From JALOLV01 sp046295175 (GTDB taxonomy: Bacteria > Bacteroidota > Bacteroidia > Cytophagales > Spirosomataceae), in the NCBI GenBank assembly GCA_046295175.1, contig JBKBNY010000019.1:1-61486 (forward strand): a stretch of DNA of 61,486 nt. Direction: 5' to 3'. The stretch's first letter is position 1; the number at the start of each line of letters is the position of its first letter. The notes under the pieces are model-generated. The model was not told the DNA's origin, did not search any database, and saw only the letters and a program-made list of their open reading frames with translations. The translations under genes and the position numbers were made by a program. Below, piece after piece: positions 17,399 to 25,148 of this stretch.

Positions 17399-18427
17399 AT
17401 GATAACTTTCTATCCTGGGCCATCGAAGCTATATCCAAAAATTGAAACTTATTTACAAGATGGGTTTCGGAGTGGTATTCTGCAAATGAATCACCGCAGC
17501 GAAGGCTTTATGGATATGCTCAAAGAATGTATTGGATTATTGAAGAAAAAATTAAATATTCCGGCCGAATATCACGTTTATTTTACTTCTTCGGCCACCG
17601 AATGTTGGGAAATCATCACTCAATCGTTAGTTGCCGAATCAAGTTTTCATGTTTTTAATGGAACTTTCGGACAAAAATGGTTTGAATACACCCAAAAACT
17701 CAAACCAATGGCTCAAAGTCTGCATTTTGAGATTAATTCTTTGCCAAATTTACCCGCAAATATCAATAGCGAAGTCATTTGTTTTACTCAAAATGAAACC
17801 TCAAACGGCACACAACTACTCCCTCCCTATTGGAGGAGGACTGGGGATGGGTTAATCGCATTTGATGTAACTTCTTCTTTGGGCGGAATCGAACTTGATT
17901 GGAAATCGGGCGATGTTTGGTTGGCTTCGGTACAAAAATGTTTAGGTTTACCCGCAGGAATGGGCATAATGATTTGTTCGCCAAAAGCACTTAAAAAAGC
18001 CGAAGAAATCAATGACCGCAAATACTACAATAGTCTTTTGTTTATCCACAAAAACTTTGAAAAATACCAAACACATTATACACCAAATATTCTGAATATT
18101 TACCTTTTGTTACGAGTTCTTCAAGATGTTGAGAATATTGAAACCGTAGGTCAGAAAATCAAAGAAAGGGCTAAAAATCTTTATAATTTTATAGAAAATG
18201 AGACAGATTGGCAATTAATCGTACAAAATAAAGAAGTTAGGTCTGATACAGTTTTGGCGATTGAGGGAGGCACCGATGCAATTAAAGCCATTAAACAAAA
18301 GGCAAAACAAAATAACATCACTCTCGGAAATGGCTATGGAGCTTGGAAAAATACAAGTTTTAGAATCGCCAATTTTCCAGCCATAGAAGACTGGGAATTT
18401 GAAGAATTAAAGGAAATTCTGATTTGA
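17399..18427 (+). CDS. PLP-dependent class V aminotransferase, SerC-like
   Basis: 342 residues from ATG 17399. An in-frame ATG at 17264 would overlap aroQ and translate two palindromes, so it is rejected. MITFYPGPSKLYPKIETYL resembles the start of phosphoserine aminotransferases; MNHRSEGFM and FTSSATECWEIIT follow. The PLP-binding Lys is in VWLASVQKCLGLPAGMG (about residues 174-190), with the preceding Asp in FDVTSSLGG. Likely role: conversion of 3-phosphohydroxypyruvate with glutamate to phosphoserine, or a related class V reaction. The segment around residues 139-151 (LLPPYWRRTGDG) is encoded by a C/G-rich palindromic repeat inserted in frame between conserved blocks. Confidence 0.75.
   Translation: MITFYPGPSKLYPKIETYLQDGFRSGILQMNHRSEGFMDMLKECIGLLKKKLNIPAEYHVYFTSSATECWEIITQSLVAESSFHVFNGTFGQKWFEYTQKLKPMAQSLHFEINSLPNLPANINSEVICFTQNETSNGTQLLPPYWRRTGDGLIAFDVTSSLGGIELDWKSGDVWLASVQKCLGLPAGMGIMICSPKALKKAEEINDRKYYNSLLFIHKNFEKYQTHYTPNILNIYLLLRVLQDVENIETVGQKIKERAKNLYNFIENETDWQLIVQNKEVRSDTVLAIEGGTDAIKAIKQKAKQNNITLGNGYGAWKNTSFRIANFPAIEDWEFEELKEILI
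17814..17852. repeat. C/G-rich palindromic repeat in frame inside the SerC-like gene
   Basis: CTACTCCCTCCCTATTGGAG followed by GAGGACTGGGGATGGG matches the C-rich-ATTGG-G-rich design of intergenic copies near 21.93, 22.03 and 32.57 kb. It keeps the frame open and encodes a short Pro/Arg/Gly segment at a presumed surface loop. Confidence 0.65.
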
Positions 18428-18592
18428 GCAATTATGTAGAATTAATCGAACATCTCGAATTCTTCGAATAAAACCTTAAATTATTGACTATCAGTACTTT
18501 GATGAATATTTGTAAAGTTTGATGAATTCAAAAGAATTGTTCTTTATGCTCAACATAAATCCCTAAATGGAGAATTAGTCGTGTATAATCCT

Positions 18593-18600
18593 TAATTTTG
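18593..18600 (+). promoter_or_regulatory. Candidate -7 element of proB
   Basis: TAATTTTG, 52 bases before the GTG start of proB. It is the same octamer as before hemN. No clear -33 TTG. Confidence 0.45.
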
Positions 18601-18652
18601 CAGATGTCCAAACAGTATCTATCGGACCACCTTAAACCAAGAAAATAACATA

Positions 18653-19690
18653 GTGAACCAATCCTCTGTTTTAGTCATTAAATTCGGTACGGCCTCAATT
18701 ACCAAAGCAAACGGAGAGCCAGACGAAAGCATCATTGCCGAAATTGCACGTCAAGTAGCCACTCTACACGCTGATTATCAAATAGTTATAGTTTCATCGG
18801 GAGCGGTGGGTGCTGGAAAGCATTTCATTAAAAACTATTCGGGCGAAATTTCGGAGCGTAAAGCCGCCGCCGCAATCGGAAATCCGCTTTTGTTGAATAT
18901 TTACGCAAAATATTTTAGCCAATACGGAATCCAAATTGCCCAAAGCCTTTGCGAAAGACAACATTTTGCCAATCGTGAGCAGTTTTTACAACTCAAAGAA
19001 ACTTACCAGGAATTGTGGAAAAACGAGATTATCCCCATCGCCAACGAGAATGATGTGGTGAGTAATCGTGAATTAAAGTTTTCGGATAATGACGAATTGG
19101 CTACGCTCATCGCAACTGGTTTTGGTGCCGATACTTTGATGATTTGCACTTCGGTCGGGGGATTTTTGGATAAAAATAAAAACATCATTCGTCGAATCGA
19201 AAAGGTTGATAATCAAATACTTGGGTTTGTAGATAGTAGTAAATCATCACTTGGCACGGGTGGGATGGCATCGAAACTTACATTCACAAAACTGGCAACT
19301 CGAATGGGGATTCGGGTGTTGATTTTTGGAATGAAAGAAAAAGATGGCATCATCAAGGCAATTAAAGGCGAAACTGGTAGCGAATTTTTACCGCAAAAAA
19401 GTGCCGTTTCGAGTCGAAATAAATGGTTGGCGAGTGGTAGTTTGGCTTCGGGACAAATCAAAATTGATGGCGGTGCGGTCAAGGCTTTGCAAAACAGAAA
19501 TAGCCTTTTGATAGTTGGTATTAAAAAAGTGATTGGCAATTTTGAGGCTGGCGAAGTGGTCGAGATTATGGACGAGCAAAAAAACGTAGTTGCGGTGGCT
19601 CGAATCAAAGAATCGTCGGATACGATTAACCAAAACCTCGGAACTCAAAATTTTGAAGTAGCCAATGCCAATGATATTGTTTTGTTATAA
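18653..19690 (+). CDS. proB: Glutamate 5-kinase
   Basis: 345 residues from a GTG start at 18653; no earlier ATG fits. The N-terminal amino-acid kinase domain (about 1-250) shows VIKFGTASIT, IVIVSSGAVGAGK, the IPIANENDVVS substrate loop and SLGTGGMASKLTFTKLA. The C-terminal ~75 residues form a PUA domain (KIDGGAVKALQN ... VGIKKVIGNFEAGEVVEI). It phosphorylates glutamate as first step of proline synthesis. proA is not adjacent. The gene is followed after 12 bases by ispE. Confidence 0.92.
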   Translation: MNQSSVLVIKFGTASITKANGEPDESIIAEIARQVATLHADYQIVIVSSGAVGAGKHFIKNYSGEISERKAAAAIGNPLLLNIYAKYFSQYGIQIAQSLCERQHFANREQFLQLKETYQELWKNEIIPIANENDVVSNRELKFSDNDELATLIATGFGADTLMICTSVGGFLDKNKNIIRRIEKVDNQILGFVDSSKSSLGTGGMASKLTFTKLATRMGIRVLIFGMKEKDGIIKAIKGETGSEFLPQKSAVSSRNKWLASGSLASGQIKIDGGAVKALQNRNSLLIVGIKKVIGNFEAGEVVEIMDEQKNVVAVARIKESSDTINQNLGTQNFEVANANDIVLL

Positions 19691-19702
19691 AAAATAGGTT
19701 GA

Positions 19703-20587
19703 ATGATTACTTTCCCAAACGCAAAAATAAATATTGGGCTGAACATCATCGAGAAACGTAGCGATGGTTTTCATAATATTGAGTCGGTTTTTTATCCTGT
19801 TCAGTGGCGAGATGTGCTTGAGATAATCGTGAATGAGAAAGGGATTGTAAATCCGATGCAGAATAGTTCGGGATTGCAAATCCCAAACAGCATTGAGTTT
19901 ACAAGTTCGGGTTTAGGGATTCCGGGTTCAACCGATTCAAATCTAATCATTAAGGCATATAAATTATTAGAACCGATAATAAATCAGAAACAAGAAACGA
20001 GAGACAAGGAGCAAGCTAATATCAAAATTCATCTTCATAAAGTAATTCCGATGGGTGCAGGTCTGGGTGGCGGCTCGGCCGATGGAGCTTTTGCCCTAAA
20101 AATGCTCAATGAAATTTTTGAGTTAGAATTGAGCAACGAGGACCTTAAAAATTATGCCCGCAAATTGGGTTCGGATTGTGCATTTTTCATCGAAAATCGC
20201 CCGGTTTTTTGTTATCAGAAAGGCGACCAATTTGAAGATTTTTCATTAGATTTGTCGAATAAGTACATCGTACTTGTAAATCCATCGGTTCATATCTCAA
20301 CTGCTGAGGCGTATTCGGGAGTAACACCCCAAATACCTCAAATTTCGCTCAAAGAAGCACTACAACAACCCATTAAAGATTGGTGTGAAATCGTTAAAAA
20401 CGATTTTGAAGAAAAACTTTTGATAAAATACCCAATCATTGCCCAAGTAAAACAAAAACTTTATGATTCGGGAGCCAGTTATGCCTCAATGACGGGCAGC
20501 GGCTCGACAGTTTACGGGATATTTGAGCAAGAAGTAAATTTATCTGACCAATTTGGCAACTTTGCCACTTGGTCGGGTGTTCTTTAA
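19703..20587 (+). CDS. ispE: 4-diphosphocytidyl-2-C-methyl-D-erythritol kinase
   Basis: 294 residues. FPNAKINIGLNIIEKRSDGFHNIESVFYPV (start, with the NAKINxGL motif and Lys/Asp-type active site) and the GHMP ATP-binding loop VIPMGAGLGGGSADGAFALK (about residues 114-133), plus the C-terminal SGASYASMTGSGSTVYGIF, define IspE of the MEP isoprenoid pathway. It probably shares an operon with proB and the oxidase-like gene after it. Odd: residues about 46-63 are encoded by two tandem GGATT-type palindromes (19841-19891), an apparent in-frame insertion in an N-terminal loop that is shorter in typical IspE proteins (from memory). Confidence 0.92.
   Translation: MITFPNAKINIGLNIIEKRSDGFHNIESVFYPVQWRDVLEIIVNEKGIVNPMQNSSGLQIPNSIEFTSSGLGIPGSTDSNLIIKAYKLLEPIINQKQETRDKEQANIKIHLHKVIPMGAGLGGGSADGAFALKMLNEIFELELSNEDLKNYARKLGSDCAFFIENRPVFCYQKGDQFEDFSLDLSNKYIVLVNPSVHISTAEAYSGVTPQIPQISLKEALQQPIKDWCEIVKNDFEEKLLIKYPIIAQVKQKLYDSGASYASMTGSGSTVYGIFEQEVNLSDQFGNFATWSGVL
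19841..19891. repeat. GGATT-type palindromes in frame inside ispE
   Basis: GGATTGTAAATCC (19842-19854) and GGGATTGCAAATCCC (19870-19884) are palindromes of the same design separated by 15 bases, with TTCGG before the second. They are translated as part of the 46-63 loop of IspE without breaking the frame. Confidence 0.6.
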
Positions 20588-20618
20588 AAAATCGCTGAAT
20601 CAAACCAAAGAAAAACTT

Positions 20619-21206
20619 ATGATTAATCTTTCAAAACGCCGAGAGCCATTTGAATTCATGCTGTATTTGGCAATGATTGGTAGCGGAATTTTGTTTTTGG
20701 GGGTAATGTTCTTTCTGATTGCCAAAGAAATCATGAATAATGCTCAGGTTTCGGTGGTGATTCCACGTTTTTTTTGGTTTAGTACTTGGGCCATTTTATT
20801 GAGTAGTGCCACGCTTTACTGGGCAAATAAAGCCTTTCAAGTCGAGCGTTTCCGTAGCTATCGGCTCAATCTCATCGTTACTTTTTTATTAGGAATCGCA
20901 TTCATTGTTTTACAATTTTTAGGTTGGGGCGAATTGCTCAATAAAAACATCCGAATGAATAATGATACGGGCGGACAGTTTATTTACATACTTTCGGGGC
21001 TACATATTTTTCATACCATTGGCGGATTGATTGCTCTCTCTATCGTTAACCGTGATGCTATCAAAAACCTTAATTATGTAGATACATTTGTGTATAGTGT
21101 AAATCCACCTAATCAGCTCAAAATCAAGCTAATAAGCATTTATTGGCACTTTATAGATATTCTCTGGATACTGTTGTTTTTTTTCTTGCTTTACCATGCT
21201 ACATAA
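20619..21206 (+). CDS. Haem-copper oxidase subunit III-like membrane protein
   Basis: 195 residues from ATG 20619, chosen because the in-frame ATG at 20553 lies inside ispE. Five membrane segments are visible. ILSGLHIFHTIGGLIALSIV and the C-terminal IYWHFIDILWILLFFFLL are the characteristic subunit III signatures (SGxHxxHxxxG and WHFxDxVW). Subunit III stabilises cytochrome c or quinol oxidases in the membrane. No subunit I, II or IV gene is adjacent, so it is an orphan copy between ispE and recO. Its C-terminal codons overlap recO by 11 bases. Confidence 0.85.
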   Translation: MINLSKRREPFEFMLYLAMIGSGILFLGVMFFLIAKEIMNNAQVSVVIPRFFWFSTWAILLSSATLYWANKAFQVERFRSYRLNLIVTFLLGIAFIVLQFLGWGELLNKNIRMNNDTGGQFIYILSGLHIFHTIGGLIALSIVNRDAIKNLNYVDTFVYSVNPPNQLKIKLISIYWHFIDILWILLFFFLLYHAT

Positions 21207-21885
21207 AACCAGAGGTATCGTCATCAATTACATTCGTTATCGCGAAACATCCATCATTGCCCAGATTTATACCGAAAAATTTGGGATACAATCATACATC
21301 GAGAACGGCGTAAGAAGTTCAAAAGGCAAAAATCGAATCGCACTTTTTCAGCCGCTCACCTTACTCGACTTAGTAGTTTATCACGACGAAAAAAAAGAAA
21401 TTCATCGAATCTCCGAAATCAAATGCAGTTATCCTTACCAGCAAATTCCGTATGATATTTATAAATCGAGTATCGGAATGTTCTTGGATGAAGTGCTTAG
21501 CAAGACACTAAAAGAACACGTAGAGAATCATTATCTTTTTGAATTTCTATATCATTCATTCATAGAATTCGACGAAAAAACCGAGCATTTTGAGAATTTT
21601 CACCTCATTTTTTTGCTTAAATATGCCTTTTTTTTGGGATTTTCCCCACAAAATGCCAGCGAAATCGTTGAGCAATTTAGAGAAATGAATGTTTCGATGA
21701 TGATTGATTTAGATTACCAAAGAGCTATCAATCAATTAATCATTTCAGAATACGATAGCCCACTTACTTTTAGCCGCCAAACCCGCAATTATTTGGTCGA
21801 AATCATCTTGAATTTCTATAACCTCCACATCGAAGATTTCGGCGAAATAAAATCATTACCCGTACTTAAAGAGGTTTTGAGTTAA
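21196..21885 (+). CDS. recO: DNA repair protein RecO
   Basis: 229 residues. The N-terminal OB fold starts with KTRGIVINYIRYRETSIIAQIYTEKFG and continues with ENGVRSSKGKNRIALFQPLTLLDLVVYH, typical of RecO. The helical C-terminal part includes FLLKYAFFLGFSP. The Cys4 zinc motif found in some RecO proteins is absent, as in other Bacteroidota members I recall. RecO with RecR loads RecA on gapped DNA. It overlaps the oxidase-like gene by 11 bases, suggesting translational coupling. Confidence 0.9.
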   Translation: MLHKTRGIVINYIRYRETSIIAQIYTEKFGIQSYIENGVRSSKGKNRIALFQPLTLLDLVVYHDEKKEIHRISEIKCSYPYQQIPYDIYKSSIGMFLDEVLSKTLKEHVENHYLFEFLYHSFIEFDEKTEHFENFHLIFLLKYAFFLGFSPQNASEIVEQFREMNVSMMIDLDYQRAINQLIISEYDSPLTFSRQTRNYLVEIILNFYNLHIEDFGEIKSLPVLKEVLS

Positions 21886-21925
21886 GATTAATTACTCTGT
21901 AAACTAAGTTACTTTAAGATTCCGA

Positions 21926-21975
21926 GTCCCCCCTCCCCATTTCCCCATTGTTAGGGAGGGATGAAGGGTGGGGTC
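21926..21975. repeat. C/G-rich dispersed repeat, copy A
   Basis: CCCCCCTCCCCATTTCCCCA then TTGTTAGGGAGGGATGAAGG then GTGGGGT. Read on the minus strand it starts ACCCCACCCTTCATCCCTCC, closely matching copy B on the plus strand (CCTCACCCTTCCTTTCCCTC), so the two are inverted relative to each other. Confidence 0.65.
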
Positions 21976-22010
21976 AAAAGGTTTATTTTACCTAAAATGT
22001 CACTATTTTA

Positions 22011-22054
22011 ACCTCACCCTTCCTTTCCCTCTCCGATTGGAGAGGGAGGGACAC
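22011..22054. repeat. C/G-rich dispersed repeat, copy B
   Basis: CCTCACCCTTCCTTTCCCTC then TCCGATTGGAGAGGGAGGGA. CCCTCTCC pairs with GGAGAGGG around a GATT-type centre. Same design as copies at 17814, 21926, 23675 and 32570. Confidence 0.7.
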
Positions 22055-22110
22055 GTTAACTGAATATTATACAAACTTACTTTACAGTTTATTAATACCC
22101 TGTTTACGCT

Positions 22111-22156
22111 GGTTTGAGATTCCTATATCAAACCCCAATGATTGGGTTTTCAAACC
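22111..22156. repeat. Compound palindromic stretch
   Basis: Three nested or adjacent hairpins: GGTTTGA/TCAAACC (22111-22134), CCCAAT-G-ATTGGG (22134-22146) and GGTTT-TC-AAACC (22145-22156). The last has the TTTTCAA centre seen in the gene-end palindromes. Confidence 0.6.
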
Positions 22157-22195
22157 TAATTTCATAATCATTTTTAGATTTTTTATAATTTTTCA

Positions 22196-22203
22196 TACAT
22201 TTG
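22196..22203 (+). promoter_or_regulatory. Candidate -7 element of the molybdopterin oxidoreductase gene
   Basis: TACATTTG fits TAnnTTTG and lies 25 bases upstream of the ATG at 22229. No TTG at the expected -33 distance. Confidence 0.45.
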
Positions 22204-22228
22204 ATGTATCTCAAAACATCAAAACTAA

Positions 22229-24343
22229 ATGACCAAAACACATTACCGCACCTGCAACCTCTGCGAAGCCATTTGCGGACTCGAAATAAAGGTAGAAGAC
22301 GGAGTTGTAAAATCAATCGTGGGCGATAAAAATGACCCTTTTAGCCGTGGTCATATCTGCCCAAAAGCTGTGGCACTCAAAGATATTTACGAAGACCCCA
22401 ACCGTCTGAAATTCCCAGTAAAACGTACACAAGACGGCTGGCAACAAATCAGTTGGGACGAAGCCTTTGAAACTGTTACCTCAAAGATAAAAGAAATTCA
22501 AGAAAAATACGGCAATAACGCAGTGGCGATGTACCAAGGAAACCCCTCGATTCATAACCTTGGCACTACGATGAACAGCCCTACATTTGCTAAATCGCTC
22601 AAAACTAAAAACCATTTTTCGGCTACTTCGACCGACCAACTCCCACACCATTTTGCTTCGTGGCTGATGTTTGGGCATCCGATGTTGCTACCAGTTCCAG
22701 ACATCGACCATACCGACTATATGCTAATCATCGGCGGAAACCCAATCGCATCAAATGGCAGCATGATGACTGTGCCAGATGTTGCAAATCGCTTAAAAGC
22801 GATACAAAAACGAGGCGGTAAATTTGTAGTGATAGACCCTCGACGCACCGAAACAGCCGAGAAAGCTGATGAGCATTTTTTCATCAATCCAAGCAGCGAT
22901 GTATTCTTACTTTTGGCAATGATTCATACGATTTTTAGTCAGAATTTAGTCCAAATGGGTCGTTTGGCTGAATTTACCGATGGAATTGAAGTCATTGAAG
23001 AAATCTCAAAAGCATATAGCCCCGAAGCAGTAAGCAAGCAAACTGGCATTGCTGCCGAAGAAATTATCAGAATCACCAAAGAATTTTGTGCTGCCAAATC
23101 GGCCGTTTGTTACGGAAGAGTTGGGGTTTCGACCCAAGCATTTGGCGGAGTTTCGCAATGGTTGATTAATGTGATAAATATTCTCACTGGTAATTTTGAT
23201 AGTCAAGGTGGAGCGATGTTTACATTACCCGCAGTCGATTTTATCGGTCGAGGAAAACCTGACAACCGTTTTGCCCGATGGAGAAGTCGAGTGCGTGGTT
23301 TACCCGAATTTTTGGGAGAACTACCAGTTGCAGTTTTGGCCGAAGAAATCTTAACCGAAGGCGAAGGACAAATCAAATGCATGATTACGAGTTGCGGAAA
23401 TCCCGTTTTATCAACCCCAAACGGTGGGCAATTGGATAAAGCCCTCGAACAACTCGAATTTATGGTTGCGATTGATATTTACATCAACGAAACCACTCGC
23501 CACGCCGATATTATTTTGCCTCCAGCCACTGGGCTTGAAGTTTCTCATTACGATTTGACGTTTCATGCCTTGGCTGTGAGAAATACAGCCAAATATTCGG
23601 AGCCATTATTTGACAAAGCCGAAGGTGCAAAATACGACTACGAAATTTACCAAGAATTAGCCCATCGTATGCAAACGCCCCTCTCCAGCGGGAAAGTGGA
23701 AGGGGGTGAGGTGTTTACATCTACTCCGCCCGAAGAAAAGCTCAATCTGGGTCTCATGTTTGGGCCGTATCAATTGAGTTTAGAAAAACTAAAAGAAAAT
23801 CCGCATGGGATTGATTTAGGTGCTCTGAAGCCTTGTCTGCCCGATAGATTGATTCACGAAAACAAACGCATCAATCTTGCTCCTGAAATATTGGTAAACG
23901 ACCTCCAAAGGGTTTATAAATCATTCACAAACAGCAGTTTAATTGCAGAATTTGATTTTCTACTGATTGGCCGAAGGCATTTGCGGGATAACAATTCGTG
24001 GATGCACAATTCGGAACGGTTAGTAAAAGGGCCAAACCGATGTACTTTGATGGTGAACCCCGAGGATGCCCAAAAACTTAAAATCGTTAATAGTCAACAT
24101 GTAAAAGTGGTTTCGAGAGTTGGGGCGGTTGAATTACCCATTGAAATTACCGATGAAATAAAAGAAGGTGTGGTTTGTATGCCTCATGGCTACGGCCACG
24201 GTCGAAAAGGTGTGCAACTCGATATTGCGACCAAACACGCAGGTGTTAGTATCAACGACTTAACAGATGATTATGTGTTGGATGAACTCACGGGCAACGC
24301 CGCGTTTAGTAATGTAGCTGTCAGAATCGAAAATATTCACTAA
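22229..24343 (+). CDS. Molybdopterin (bis-MGD) oxidoreductase, formate-dehydrogenase-like fold
   Basis: 704 residues. The N-terminal 4Fe-4S motif is CNLCEAICGLEI ... HICPK (Cys at about 9, 12, 16 and 44). The molybdopterin domain follows (DPNRLKFPVKR, ISWDEAF, MLIIGGNPIASNGSM, VVIDPRRTETAEKAD, NETTRHADIILPPATGLE), then a C-terminal molydop-binding domain (MVNPEDAQKLKIVN ... PHGYGHG). No signal peptide, so probably cytosolic. The position where formate dehydrogenases carry Sec or Cys reads ATSTDQLPHH, without Cys, so the substrate is uncertain and Ser or Asp may coordinate Mo. No electron-transfer partner or cofactor gene is adjacent. About 13 residues (23675-23713) are encoded by an in-frame C/G-rich repeat. 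Confidence 0.82.
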   Translation: MTKTHYRTCNLCEAICGLEIKVEDGVVKSIVGDKNDPFSRGHICPKAVALKDIYEDPNRLKFPVKRTQDGWQQISWDEAFETVTSKIKEIQEKYGNNAVAMYQGNPSIHNLGTTMNSPTFAKSLKTKNHFSATSTDQLPHHFASWLMFGHPMLLPVPDIDHTDYMLIIGGNPIASNGSMMTVPDVANRLKAIQKRGGKFVVIDPRRTETAEKADEHFFINPSSDVFLLLAMIHTIFSQNLVQMGRLAEFTDGIEVIEEISKAYSPEAVSKQTGIAAEEIIRITKEFCAAKSAVCYGRVGVSTQAFGGVSQWLINVINILTGNFDSQGGAMFTLPAVDFIGRGKPDNRFARWRSRVRGLPEFLGELPVAVLAEEILTEGEGQIKCMITSCGNPVLSTPNGGQLDKALEQLEFMVAIDIYINETTRHADIILPPATGLEVSHYDLTFHALAVRNTAKYSEPLFDKAEGAKYDYEIYQELAHRMQTPLSSGKVEGGEVFTSTPPEEKLNLGLMFGPYQLSLEKLKENPHGIDLGALKPCLPDRLIHENKRINLAPEILVNDLQRVYKSFTNSSLIAEFDFLLIGRRHLRDNNSWMHNSERLVKGPNRCTLMVNPEDAQKLKIVNSQHVKVVSRVGAVELPIEITDEIKEGVVCMPHGYGHGRKGVQLDIATKHAGVSINDLTDDYVLDELTGNAAFSNVAVRIENIH
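23675..23713. repeat. C/G-rich repeat in frame inside the molybdopterin gene
   Basis: ACGCCCCTCTCCAGCGGGAA followed by AGTGGAAGGGGGTGAGGTG has the ACC/CCCTCTCC...GGGGGTGAGG layout of the intergenic copies. It encodes TPLSSGKVEGGEV between conserved blocks and does not break the frame. Confidence 0.65.
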
Positions 24344-24438
24344 AAGGCTCCACTATCGTCTCATTAAGCAAATTCTCAAAAGTTTTGGCATAGGTTTTGA
24401 TACCGCTTAATCAGTATTAACAACTTTTTGCTACAAAC

Positions 24439-24897
24439 ATGAAAACATCATTTACTCAAAGGCTGGCAGCTTTGCTTTTTAGCATACTTGCTTGGCAGTC
24501 TTTTAACAGTAAAGCTTTTGCAGACGAAACCCCAAAAAAAGTTAAAGTAAATTTGGTGGTGAGTGGAAGACCGATTGCGAAGAACGAATTTCTGAATCGT
24601 CAAGACAATGAATTTTCGTTAAGTGTACAGCCTACCGATGAAACCGAGAAAAAGGAATTGGTAGTGAGAGATTTTGAGATTGCGTTGGTTAGGGGAGGTA
24701 AGAAAGTTGCAAATCAGGTAGTTATCGGAAGCGGTTCTATCAAAAATTTGACAACACTTGCTAAAAATGAAGATGTGTATGTAATAGAAATCAAAGAAGT
24801 ATTTGAAAAAACACCTTCAGGAGCGTTGGTTCCTTATGCACAAGGACGATTGATATTAAATTATCTTTTTTACGATTTTGACATACCAAAAAAGTAA
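24439..24897 (+). CDS. Small exported protein, weakly GldM-C-terminal-like
   Basis: 152 residues. A signal peptide of about 28 residues ends at NSKAFADE. The mature part has a short strand-rich region (VNLVVSGRPIAKNEFLNRQD) and then VVRDFEIALVRGGKKVANQV ... IKNLTTLAKNEDVYVIEIKE ... GRLILNYLF, which reminds me of the last beta domain of GldM, the periplasmic T9SS motor protein. The similarity is from pattern memory only. If right it would be a stand-alone GldM-like domain; no gld genes are near. It stands alone behind the molybdopterin gene (95-base gap) and ahead of a terminator. Confidence 0.45.
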   Translation: MKTSFTQRLAALLFSILAWQSFNSKAFADETPKKVKVNLVVSGRPIAKNEFLNRQDNEFSLSVQPTDETEKKELVVRDFEIALVRGGKKVANQVVIGSGSIKNLTTLAKNEDVYVIEIKEVFEKTPSGALVPYAQGRLILNYLFYDFDIPKK

Positions 24898-24952
24898 ACT
24901 TTATTTTTCGTAATCCAATCCAATAAAAATTTTAAAATTAGCCCCAAACAAT

Positions 24953-24990
24953 AGAGTCAATGGTGTAAAAGCTGTTGGCTCTTTTTGTTT
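24953..24990 (+). terminator. Terminator after the small exported protein
   Basis: AGAGTCAA (24953-24960) pairs with TTGGCTCT (24975-24982), one G-U pair, followed by TTTTTGTTTTT. Confidence 0.7.
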
Positions 24991-25148
24991 TTATAAAGAT
25001 TCGTCACATATTATCCAATTTTCAGACCATTCTTCACAATTTATGGTTATTCTACAAAATAATTTATTCAATTTTGAGTTATCTAAAAGCTATTACTAAT
25101 CGAGTGTATAAATTGCATTCAAAATTATAACCTCTCCCATTTTCTGAG

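Larger units (their letters stand above)
21886..22228. other. Repeat-rich intergenic region between recO and molybdopterin gene
   Basis: 343 non-coding bases. They hold two C/G-rich elements in opposite orientation (about 21926-21975 and 22011-22054), a compound palindromic stretch at 22111-22156, and a -7 motif for the downstream gene at 22196-22203. No ORF of note. Confidence 0.65.

Noticed and set aside
19213..19608. 131-codon minus-strand frame inside proB
   Set aside because: Antisense shadow; proB is intact with all its motifs on the plus strand.
20553..20618. Extension of the oxidase subunit III-like gene into ispE
   Set aside because: The extra 22 residues overlap ispE in another frame and have no subunit III character; ATG 20619 precedes the conserved region.
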